64,000 nucleotides of DNA from Tissierella creatinophila DSM 6911 (GTDB lineage: Bacteria; Bacillota; Clostridia; Tissierellales; Tissierellaceae): positions 124,001 through 188,000 of the forward strand of contig NZ_LTDM01000011.1 of NCBI RefSeq assembly GCF_001940565.1, written 5' to 3'. The position numbers and the translations under genes are program-made. The notes beneath the pieces were generated by a model that saw only the letters and a program-made list of their open reading frames with translations, ran no database searches and was not told the origin of the DNA. Positions 8,277 through 15,688 of the stretch are shown piece by piece; the stretch's first letter is position 1; each line of letters begins with the position of its first letter.

Positions 8277-11200
8277 CTAATCAAAATATTTTATTCCTGA
8301 TTCAAAAATCTTTGCTTCTCCCTTTATATCTATGTTTTTATATAGACCAGTATCGATTCTATCTATACTTGAAATAGTTCCAAGTACTCTACCATCAAAA
8401 CTAGTTAAACTTTCAATATTACTAATGGACCCAGTCGGATTTTTAGCTATTAACTTTGTAGCTATTTGACTTTCATCTAGGTTTGTATCTTCTCCTATTA
8501 GGAGTCTTCCTTCATAAGTTCCGATAGGCGCTGTATATATATCGCCCTTTTTCATGGCATTAAACCAAGGTGATGTGCTGTTTTTCACCTCTATATCTTG
8601 GAAAGTAGATACAAAACCACCTTCTTTATTTTGAGCTAATACCGCATCCCCTTTAACTATAAGTCCTGAACGAAGAAGTGTTTGGAAACCTTCACCAATC
8701 CCAAGTATAAGCCCATCAGTGTTTTGTAAAAATCTATCCATCTCTTCTTTTATTTCAGGAGTTCCTAGGATATATTTTAAAAGTTTTCCGCTACCTCCTG
8801 GTTCTCCACCAAAGACTACTCCGTGAGGAAGGGCTAGAATTTGACTAGTTCTGATCTTTTCTTTAAACTTTAATAGAGATTCTTTAAAATCTTTAGGGTT
8901 TAAAAACTTAAATACAAACTCTTCTACATCTCCACCAGCATTTTTAAAACTTCTTCCAAGAGTATATTCTCCATGGGTTCCAGTTAAGATTGGAATTAAT
9001 ACTTTAGGTTTCGTAACTTTTAAACCTTTTCTAATCCTTATATCACTATTTTTAGGATAATCTTTTTCTTTTTCTAGTTCTCCCTCTATGCTTGGGAACA
9101 CTTCTGCTAATGGACTAGTCCATTTTTCTATTAGAGAGTCTATTTCTAAAGATTTTTCATCTATAACTATTTTCTGATCACTTATAGTTTTTCCAAGAAG
9201 AGTAAACTCTCCCAATTCATCTATACTTGCATCATCTTTTAATTCTAAAACTATAGAACCATATTTAGCTTTAAATAACTCATCCATATCCAAATCTTTG
9301 CACTTAAACCCAATCTTGTTTCCAAAGCTCATCTCTAGAATACTTCTCATCACTCCCCCACGCTTTACGCTTGTTGCAGAAAGGATAAGTCCTTTTTTGT
9401 TTAACTCATAAACTAAATCATATTTTTTCATCATATCTTTAGTGTCTATAAGGCCATCTTTATCCTCTTTTAAATCTATTAAAACTACTCTATTATTAGC
9501 TTTTTTAAATTCACTTGTCACTATATTTCCTATATTTTCAACTGTAACAGCAAAACTAATAAGTGTTGGGGGTACATCTATATCTTCAAATGTCCCACTC
9601 ATGCTATCTTTTCCGCCTATAGCTGCTATATCTAAATCCTTTTGAATTGAAAACGCTCCAAGAAGTGCTAAGAAAGGCTTGCCCCATTTAGATTTATCCT
9701 CTCCAAGTCTTTCAAAGTATTCTTGGAAAGTAAGTCTTACACCTTTATAGGTTCCGCCAAGGGCTACTATTTTAGCTAATGATTCTATAACTGCATAATA
9801 GCCTCCATGGAATGGACTCCATTTTGAAATGCTAGGATCATATCCAAATGTCATAATTGAAGTTGTAGTAGTTTCTCCATCTAATACAGGTATTTTACTT
9901 ACCATTCCTTCACTAGGACTTAACATATACTTACCACCATAAGGCATTACAACAGCTTCACCACTTACTGTGCTATCAAAGTTTTCTACTAAACCTTTTT
10001 GACTTCCTATATTTATATCTTCTAAAAGATCTGTTATCCTATTTTCTACATCTTTCTTTGAAGTTTCTTCCCCTTTTTCTCTTGGGCTTAAAAGTTTTAT
10101 ATCTATATCTTTTTCCAATCCATTTGTATCTAAAAACTCTCTTTTAATAGCCACAACAGTTTCGCCTTTATAGGTAAACTTTAATAGTTTCTCTTCTGTA
10201 ACCTTTGCAACTATAGTTGCCTCTAAGTCCTCAGCCTTCGCTGCTTCTAAAAACTTCTCTGCATCTTTTTTATCCAATAGACAAGCCATTCTCTCTTGAG
10301 ATTCTGAAAGAGCTATATCTGTAGCACTAAGTCCAGGATATTTTAAAGGAACTTTATCAAGCTCAACTACTAATCCATCAGCAAGCTCACCAATAGCAAC
10401 TCCCACTCCACCTGCACCAAAGTCATTACATACTTTTATCATTTTAGAAATATCTTTCTTTCTAAAAAGTCTTATTATCTTTCTCTCAAGTGCAGGATTT
10501 CCCTTTTGTACTTCAGCGCCACCTTTATCTAGTGAGTCCTCTGAATGTTCCTTTGAAGATCCAACTGCTCCTCCAAGACCATCTCTTCCAGTTCTTCCGC
10601 CTAAGAGTATTATAACATCACCTGCTTGAGGCTTACCTCTATATACATTTTCCTTTGGAGTTGCTGCAACTAATGCTCCGCACTCCATTCTCTTAGCTAC
10701 AAATCCATCATCATATATTTCTCTTAAAAAACCAGTACTAGCTCCTATTTCATTTCCATAAGAACTATATCCCTTCATAGCAGTTCTAGTTATTTTTCTT
10801 TGAGGAAGTTTTCCCTTTAAAGTATCTTCATATATGGTTCTAGGATCTGCTGCTCCTGTTATTCTCATCGCCTGATAAACATAAGCACGACCAGAAAGTG
10901 GATCTCTTATAGCTCCTCCAAGACAAGTAGCCGCTCCACCAAAAGGCTCCATCTCTGTAGGGTGATTGTGAGTTTCGTTTTTAAACATAAGAAGCCACTT
11001 TTCTGTTTTACCATTTACATCTACATCTATCTCTATACTTGCAGCATTTACTTCATCTGATTCTTCTTTATCTTCTAAAAGACCTTTTTTCTTTAACTCT
11101 TTCATATTTATTGTAGCTAAGTCCATAAGGCTTATCGCTTTTTCTCTTTTTTCATAAGTAAACTCTCTAGACTCTAAATAGTTCTTTAACTCTCTTTCAA

Positions 11201-11927
11201 AAAGTTCCTTATAGTCTCCATCTTCTATTTCAATTTCACCTATTCTAGTCATAAAGGTAGTGTGTCTACAGTGATCAGACCAATATGTGTCTATAAGTTT
11301 TATCTCTGTAAGACTTGGGTCTCTCTCTTCTTTGTTGAAATATTCCTTTATAAAAAGTAAATCTTCTACATCCATTCCTATACCTTTATTTTCTTTAAAT
11401 GCTTTCATAGCTTCTCTATCAAATCCTATAAATCCTTTTACCCATTCAACCGGTTCTACGCTTTCATCTATCTTTTCAACCGTCATATCATCTAATGAAA
11501 CTTCTTTAAATTCAATAGGGTTTATATAGTATTCTTTTATAGTTTTAAGCGCCTTTTCATCTATTCCTTTGACTACTATTATCTTAGAATGTTTTACCTC
11601 TATATCTCCTTCTGAAAAAAGTAGGTTTATAAACTCATTTGTAAAATACTCTCTTTTATTAAACTGTCCTTTTAAATCTTTAATTCTAAATGCCTTTTCA
11701 TCATCAGAAAGTTCTAATGTTTTTGTATATATATCTGTAAATGGTTCTAATATAATGTTTTCTAATATAGTGTTTTTTTCTTCCTCATTTGCTCCTATTA
11801 AATCATATACATCAACCACTCTTACATCCTTTAACTCTTTAACACCTAAATAGCCCTTAAATTCTTTTAAAAGTTCTTCTCTTTCAACATTTACCTCTGT
11901 TTTCTTTTCAATAAACAATCTTTCCAT
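8277..11927 (-). CDS. purL: Single-chain FGAM synthase with an inactivated glutaminase domain
   Basis: Fourth purine step, FGAR to FGAM. The 1216-aa length and domain order fit the large fused PurL: N-terminal PurS-like region, linker, two AIR-synthetase-like halves, C-terminal class I GATase. The synthetase is well kept (YWSDHCRHTTF; FKNETHNHPTEMEPFGGAAT; GGKDSMSGTF). In the GATase the nucleophile elbow GICNGFQ reads GIGEGFQ (Gly1078, codon GGT at 8694-8696, one base from Cys TGT). The catalytic SHGEGR reads GTYEGR (Thr1137 for His), GTNCEY reads GTHGEY, and the late GHSER reads SSIDR. The domain is kept at full length, so it probably has a structural role while ammonia is taken directly. 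ATG at 11927 follows AAAGGAGGATTATAA. Confidence 0.94.
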   Translation of the reverse strand: MERLFIEKKTEVNVEREELLKEFKGYLGVKELKDVRVVDVYDLIGANEEEKNTILENIILEPFTDIYTKTLELSDDEKAFRIKDLKGQFNKREYFTNEFINLLFSEGDIEVKHSKIIVVKGIDEKALKTIKEYYINPIEFKEVSLDDMTVEKIDESVEPVEWVKGFIGFDREAMKAFKENKGIGMDVEDLLFIKEYFNKEERDPSLTEIKLIDTYWSDHCRHTTFMTRIGEIEIEDGDYKELFERELKNYLESREFTYEKREKAISLMDLATINMKELKKKGLLEDKEESDEVNAASIEIDVDVNGKTEKWLLMFKNETHNHPTEMEPFGGAATCLGGAIRDPLSGRAYVYQAMRITGAADPRTIYEDTLKGKLPQRKITRTAMKGYSSYGNEIGASTGFLREIYDDGFVAKRMECGALVAATPKENVYRGKPQAGDVIILLGGRTGRDGLGGAVGSSKEHSEDSLDKGGAEVQKGNPALERKIIRLFRKKDISKMIKVCNDFGAGGVGVAIGELADGLVVELDKVPLKYPGLSATDIALSESQERMACLLDKKDAEKFLEAAKAEDLEATIVAKVTEEKLLKFTYKGETVVAIKREFLDTNGLEKDIDIKLLSPREKGEETSKKDVENRITDLLEDINIGSQKGLVENFDSTVSGEAVVMPYGGKYMLSPSEGMVSKIPVLDGETTTTSIMTFGYDPSISKWSPFHGGYYAVIESLAKIVALGGTYKGVRLTFQEYFERLGEDKSKWGKPFLALLGAFSIQKDLDIAAIGGKDSMSGTFEDIDVPPTLISFAVTVENIGNIVTSEFKKANNRVVLIDLKEDKDGLIDTKDMMKKYDLVYELNKKGLILSATSVKRGGVMRSILEMSFGNKIGFKCKDLDMDELFKAKYGSIVLELKDDASIDELGEFTLLGKTISDQKIVIDEKSLEIDSLIEKWTSPLAEVFPSIEGELEKEKDYPKNSDIRIRKGLKVTKPKVLIPILTGTHGEYTLGRSFKNAGGDVEEFVFKFLNPKDFKESLLKFKEKIRTSQILALPHGVVFGGEPGGSGKLLKYILGTPEIKEEMDRFLQNTDGLILGIGEGFQTLLRSGLIVKGDAVLAQNKEGGFVSTFQDIEVKNSTSPWFNAMKKGDIYTAPIGTYEGRLLIGEDTNLDESQIATKLIAKNPTGSISNIESLTSFDGRVLGTISSIDRIDTGLYKNIDIKGEAKIFESGIKYFD

Positions 11928-11948
11928 TTATAATCCTCCTTTAAAAGA

Positions 11949-12001
11949 TAAAAGCCCAGATGGATAGGTTTCTTTAAGTGAAACCTACCCATCTGGGCTT
12001 T
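11949..12001 (-). terminator. Intrinsic terminator of the purL PRPP riboswitch
   Basis: A long GC-rich stem. AAGCCCAGATGGGTAGGTTTC is matched by a near-perfect complement after an 8-nt loop, followed by TTTTATCTTTT, 12 nt before the purL ribosome binding site. The 5' arm is also the 3' end of the aptamer, so ligand binding should compete with terminator formation. Confidence 0.88.
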
Positions 12002-12090
12002 TGTCCCTATGGTGTAATGCTTTTTAGCATCTGCGCCGCTTGGACCAGCAAGAAAAATTATTCCTCGGAACCCTAGGCGCACTTTCACTC
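11980..12090 (-). ncRNA. PRPP riboswitch (ykkC subtype 2b) before purL
   Basis: The minus strand shows the conserved aptamer blocks in order: GAAAGTGCG, CCTAGGGTTCCG, a variable hairpin, GGTCCAAGCGGCGCAG, a small hairpin, TTACACCATAGGGA, AAAAGCCCAGATGGG and GGTTTC. These match the ykkC 2b class that senses phosphoribosyl pyrophosphate. It sits inside the operon, between purC and purL, giving a second control point. High PRPP should prevent termination and allow purLEFM-NH-D expression. Confidence 0.9.
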
Positions 12091-12130
12091 ATGTAAATAT
12101 CAAAGTATTACTATGAAACTTATATGAGCT
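12086..12130 (-). other. Possible remnant of a guanine aptamer beside the purL PRPP riboswitch
   Basis: The 45 bases before the PRPP aptamer begin GCTCATATAAGTTTC and end TACATGAGTG. CTCATATAA and the closing ATGAG can pair like P1 of a purine riboswitch, and GTTTC recalls the conserved junction. The interior is only about half the length of a working aptamer and lacks the two loop-loop hairpins. It looks like a deleted copy of the tandem arrangement seen at 14331-14398. Chance resemblance cannot be excluded. Confidence 0.4.
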
Positions 12131-12132
12131 TA

Positions 12133-12819
12133 CTATTTACTTAATATCATTTTTTCCAAATCAAGTGGTTCTATATATTCATTTCCCCTATATACCCTCA
12201 TATTGCCTCCAGATATTTCATCTATTAAAGCAATATGTCTATCTTCGCCTACCCTACCAAATTCTAGCTTTATATCATATAATTCTAAGCCTTTTTGAGA
12301 TAGTTCTTCTCTTATTATACCGCAAATCTCTTTAGTAAGTCTTTCTATTTCATCATATTCTTCCTTATTTAATATATGGAGCATATCTAGTGCATCTTTT
12401 GTAATAAGAGGGTCGCCTCTTTCATCATCTTTAAGAGTAAACTCTACATAAGAATCCAGTTTATCTCCCTCGTTTGCATACATTCCATATCTTCTTATAA
12501 AGCTTCCCACAGCTCTATATCTGCATATAACCTCTACTCCTTTACCAAAAGCACTAGCTTTTAGTACTGTCATAGTGTTTTCTTCTATATCTGCATCTAG
12601 AAAGTGAGTTGGGATATTTAGATGATTGAGCTTTTCAAAAAAATGTCTAGTAACTTTAAGTCCTGATTTACCCATTCCATCAATACTAAGACCCACTGTA
12701 TTAGCTCCTGGATCAAACTTTCCATCAACCCCTGTTACATCGTCCTTAAACTTTAATATTACTCTTTGATCATCTAATTCGTATACGTCTTTAGTCTTTC
12801 CTTTATAAAGTAATTCCAT
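12133..12819 (-). CDS. purC: SAICAR synthetase
   Basis: Condenses CAIR with aspartate using ATP. The 228-aa protein starts MELLYKGKTKDVYE and contains the family segments LKFKDDVTGVDG, GMGKSGLKVT, CRYRAVGSF, LDMLHILNKEEYDE and LIDEISGGNMRVYR. ATG at 12819 is preceded by AGGAGGATTTTATA; a longer in-frame start at 12879 would run into the permease gene and is rejected. It lies 14 bp after the permease and so belongs to the transcript controlled by the tandem guanine-PRPP riboswitch. It is separated from purL by the second riboswitch. Confidence 0.96.
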   Translation of the reverse strand: MELLYKGKTKDVYELDDQRVILKFKDDVTGVDGKFDPGANTVGLSIDGMGKSGLKVTRHFFEKLNHLNIPTHFLDADIEENTMTVLKASAFGKGVEVICRYRAVGSFIRRYGMYANEGDKLDSYVEFTLKDDERGDPLITKDALDMLHILNKEEYDEIERLTKEICGIIREELSQKGLELYDIKLEFGRVGEDRHIALIDEISGGNMRVYRGNEYIEPLDLEKMILSK

Positions 12820-12833
12820 TATAAAATCCTCCT

Positions 12834-14138
12834 TTACATAAATATTATTCTTATTAAAAATAATATAGCTAGTATCCACATGGTAAGAGAAATGTCCTTT
12901 AACTTACCTGTTATAGCTTTTAATACCACATATGAAATCATTCCAAACACAATACCTTCAGCTATAGAATAGGCAAGTGGCATCATAATAATAGTTAAAA
13001 ATGCTGGTATTCCATCAGTTGGATCATCAAACTCAATCTTTCTAATAGGACCCATCATAAATAGTCCTACCGTGATAAGTGCAGGAGCTGTAGCCGCTGC
13101 TGGTATCATAGTAAATAATGGTGCAAAGAAAAGTGCTAGCGTAAACATTGCCGCTGTAGAAAGAGCTGTAAGTCCTGTTCTACCACCTTCTGCAACCCCT
13201 GATGCTGACTCTACATATGTTGTAACAGTTGAAGTTCCAAGACATGCCCCTGCAATAGTTCCTAGTGCATCTGCCATAAGAGCTTTACCAACTCTTGGAA
13301 GCTTTCCATCTTCATCCAACATATCGGCTTTAGATGCAACACCTGCAAGAGTACCTACTGTATCAAATATATCTACAAATAAAAATGTAAATACTACAAT
13401 TAACATTTCAAGAGAAAAAATCTCTTTCATACCTACAAACTGAAAAGCTACATTCTTTATAGTAGGTGGAAGACTTACTATAGTGTTGAAGTTTTCCGGT
13501 AATTGAGTTACTCCAAGAGGAATACCTACAAGAGTTGAAACAATTATTCCTATAAGAAGTGCTCCCTTTATATTTTTAGCAAGTAAAAATGCTATAATTA
13601 TTATTCCAATAAAAGCTACAACTGGCGCACCACTAGCTATATTTCCAAGTTCTAAAGGAGTTCCCTTCCCAACTTTTACAATACCCGCTCCATTTAAACC
13701 TATAAATGCGATAAAAAGACCTATACCTACGGATACTGCATTTTTAAGATTAGTTGGTATACTATCAAATATTGCCTCACGCACATTTAAAAATGATAAG
13801 ATTATAAATATAATTCCTTCAATAAGTACTGCTGTAAGTGCAAACTGCCAAGTCTTACCCATTTCTCCAAGAACTACCGAATAAGCAAAGAAAGCATTAA
13901 GTCCCATCCCTGGTGCAAGTGCAAATGGATACTTCGCATAAAGTGCCATAATAAGTGTTGCAAAAGCTGCTGAAAGTGCTGTAGCAGTAAATACTCCACC
14001 AGCATCCATACCTGTATCAGATAGAATGAGCGGGTTTACAGCCAAGATATACGCCATAGTCATAAATGTTGTAATCCCTGCTATGACTTCTGTTTTTACA
14101 TTTGTATTATTTTCCTTAAGTTTAAAAAAGTTTTCCAC
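12834..14138 (-). CDS. Guanine/hypoxanthine-type purine permease (NCS2 / AzgA-PbuG family)
   Basis: A 434-aa, roughly 12-helix membrane protein. It has VKTEVIAGITTFMTMAYIL at the N-terminus, then NPLILSDTGMD and LGTSTVTTYVESASGVAEGG, all signatures of the AzgA/PbuG/PbuO purine permeases. It would bring in hypoxanthine, guanine or adenine. The GTG at 14138 is chosen because it follows AGGAGGAAAGTTA; the longer open frame (to 14336) reads through the riboswitch and is not coding. Control by guanine and PRPP aptamers supports a purine substrate. Which base it prefers cannot be told from sequence. Confidence 0.93.
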   Translation of the reverse strand: MENFFKLKENNTNVKTEVIAGITTFMTMAYILAVNPLILSDTGMDAGGVFTATALSAAFATLIMALYAKYPFALAPGMGLNAFFAYSVVLGEMGKTWQFALTAVLIEGIIFIILSFLNVREAIFDSIPTNLKNAVSVGIGLFIAFIGLNGAGIVKVGKGTPLELGNIASGAPVVAFIGIIIIAFLLAKNIKGALLIGIIVSTLVGIPLGVTQLPENFNTIVSLPPTIKNVAFQFVGMKEIFSLEMLIVVFTFLFVDIFDTVGTLAGVASKADMLDEDGKLPRVGKALMADALGTIAGACLGTSTVTTYVESASGVAEGGRTGLTALSTAAMFTLALFFAPLFTMIPAAATAPALITVGLFMMGPIRKIEFDDPTDGIPAFLTIIMMPLAYSIAEGIVFGMISYVVLKAITGKLKDISLTMWILAILFLIRIIFM

Positions 14139-14177
14139 TAACTTTCCTCCTATTGTTTGTATTAATATAAATATTAT

Positions 14178-14239
14178 ACCAAAAACACTTAAAACCCAAG
14201 CGGGTAGGTCTTTTAAGTGAAACCTACCCGCCTGGGCTT
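14178..14239 (-). terminator. Intrinsic terminator of the permease riboswitch
   Basis: CCCAGGCGGGTAGGT pairs with ACCTACCCGCTTGGG around a 12-nt loop and is followed by TTTTAAGTGTTTTT, 40 nt before the permease start. The 5' arm overlaps the end of the PRPP aptamer, the expected expression platform. Confidence 0.87.
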
Positions 14240-14330
14240 TTATCCCTTCGGTGTAATGCTTTTTTAAAAGCACCTGCGACGCTTGGACCTTTAATAAATT
14301 CTTCTCTTTAGAAGCCCTAGCCGCACTTTC
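14219..14330 (-). ncRNA. PRPP riboswitch (ykkC subtype 2b), second element of a tandem
   Basis: Conserved blocks on the minus strand: GTGAAAGTGCGGCTAGGG, GGTCCAAGCGTCGCAGGTG, TTACACCGAAGGGATAAAAG, CCCAGGCGGGTAGG. It closely resembles the aptamer before purL and follows the guanine aptamer with no spacer. The variable stem after CTAGGG is AT-rich and reads CTTCT rather than the more usual TTCCG, a small deviation. It should turn transcription on when PRPP is plentiful. Confidence 0.88.
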
Positions 14331-14398
14331 ACTCATAGTAGAAGCTTTACGGTCTTCTGTAGAAACTCCCCAACCTTATTATGGGAACTATATGAGTA
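14331..14398 (-). ncRNA. Guanine-class purine riboswitch aptamer, first element of a tandem
   Basis: On the minus strand TTACTCATATAG opens P1, GGTTGGGGAGTTTCTAC and AGACCGTAAAGC fill the P2/P3 region, and CTATGAGT closes P1. The specificity base before TATG is C (14338), which pairs with guanine or hypoxanthine rather than adenine. Fused directly to the PRPP aptamer, it makes a tandem guanine-PRPP switch of the kind known from Firmicutes, where guanine lowers and PRPP raises expression. Confidence 0.9.
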
Positions 14399-14425
14399 AT
14401 TTGTCGATATTTATATTATACTTAG

Positions 14426-14454
14426 ATATTAGCAATTAAAAGAAAATAAGTCAA
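14426..14454 (-). promoter_or_regulatory. Sigma-A promoter of the purine permease-purC transcript
   Basis: TTGACT (14449-14454) and TAATAT (14426-14431) with a 17-bp spacer. The predicted start lies about 20 nt before the guanine aptamer. The rest of the space to 14641 is AT-rich and holds nothing else I can name; it also has to hold the promoter of the divergent DUF2935 gene. Confidence 0.75.
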
Positions 14455-14671
14455 GAGAATTCTAATAATAAATAAAAAAATCTTCTATAGAAGTCAAACA
14501 TATATAACACAGACCTCTAGAAATTTGCTCCAAAGAATGCTTGGATTTTCTAAATTACTTACCGATTATTTTGTAAAGCATGAACAAGGGGTTTTATAAA
14601 AACATTGTAATATTTCTAAAACCAATCTAATACTATGTATTATGGAATATTATATAAAAGGGGGTATTTTT

Positions 14672-15565
14672 TTGTTATCTAGAGAAAAGTTTATAAAATT
14701 CTCATTAGAATCAAATCTCTTCTACCTTAGAATTATGAAAGAGCATTTATTTTTTATAGAAACTAGTTTAACTCCAGTAGAAGAAGATATACAAAAAATG
14801 TCAGATTTACTAAAGAAGAGTCTTGAAGAACTTATGTTGGAAATTCTTCCACTTGCAAATGAATGTATAAGTAAAGAGGTGATAAGTTCTTGTGAGCTCG
14901 TTACCAAATATACGCTTGAGGCAGAAAGAATAACATCAAATCTGACAGGCGCAAGCATCAATATGGAGATTACAGAAAAAGAATTAGAACTTTTATGTGA
15001 TAATGATTGTGACTATAGTGAGTGGCTAGAAACTTATATAGTTAATTTTAACTCTAGAGTATTAAACATAATGGAAGAAGTTCTAAGCTTTAAAGAAAGA
15101 ATCTTAAAAGAATTTTCAGAATGTAAGCTTTTTATCAGAGTTTATCCAAAGATGTTAGAGCATATAATCCATGAAACAAAACTTTATCTAAAAATTTTAA
15201 ACTGTTTAAAAGAAAAGGAAATTCCTGTTAACACTCTTTGTGAAGAACTAAATTTTTGGAATCATATAATGGGAGAACATGCTCAGTTTATAGATGGAAT
15301 GTTAGACCCTAGTGAAGAAGAACTTAAAAAGGCTGCAGAAAAGTTTGTTTTAAACTATGAAATTCTAGTAAAAGAATGCCTAAGAATGCATAAAAAGGAC
15401 ATGGTAAATAAAAGCTTTAAACTTACAGAATATATTAAAGAATATAAAACAGCTGCTACAAAAGGATTATTAGACTGCGAAATAAAATCTATAATCCCAC
15501 CCCTACTAGGAGATCATGTACTTCGTGAAGCAAACCATTATTTAAGACTTCTTAAAGAAATTTAA
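14672..15565 (+). CDS. DUF2935 family protein with two related helical halves
   Basis: Function unknown. A cytosolic, helical 297-aa protein of the DUF2935 family found in clostridia and bacilli. TTG at 14672 is preferred because AAAGGGGGT lies 6-7 bp before it; an ATG at 14642 lies upstream of that site. The two halves repeat each other. KEHLFFIETSLTPVEEDI is echoed by GEHAQFIDGMLDPSEEEL, and HIIHETKLYLKIL by HVLREANHYLRLL. The regular His and Glu positions in helices suggest metal binding, as in ferritin-like bundles, but this is inference only. The gene stands alone and diverges from the purine cluster. Confidence 0.8.
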   Translation: MLSREKFIKFSLESNLFYLRIMKEHLFFIETSLTPVEEDIQKMSDLLKKSLEELMLEILPLANECISKEVISSCELVTKYTLEAERITSNLTGASINMEITEKELELLCDNDCDYSEWLETYIVNFNSRVLNIMEEVLSFKERILKEFSECKLFIRVYPKMLEHIIHETKLYLKILNCLKEKEIPVNTLCEELNFWNHIMGEHAQFIDGMLDPSEEELKKAAEKFVLNYEILVKECLRMHKKDMVNKSFKLTEYIKEYKTAATKGLLDCEIKSIIPPLLGDHVLREANHYLRLLKEI

Positions 15566-15608
15566 TACTAAAAAGCTTATAGGAAATTTCCTATAAGCTT
15601 TTTAGTAT
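15565..15608. terminator. Intrinsic terminator after the DUF2935 gene
   Basis: A long perfect inverted repeat (arms containing AAAAGCTTATAGGAAA) with a T run on both strands. It separates the plus-strand DUF2935 gene from the convergent solute-binding protein gene. Confidence 0.85.
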
Positions 15609-15688
15609 TATCAGGTTTTTATCATAAACTCTTGTATCTTCCATCTTTAAAATCATAGGCACAATTTATAAGAGTTAAGATACCTTTT

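Noticed and set aside
11891-12088. A 65-codon minus-strand open frame before purL
   Set aside because: It reads through the PRPP aptamer and terminator and into purL; the conserved bases are explained by RNA structure, not protein.
14139-14336. N-terminal extension of the purine permease
   Set aside because: The extra codons are the riboswitch and terminator. The GTG at 14138 has the only good ribosome binding site, and the family starts there.
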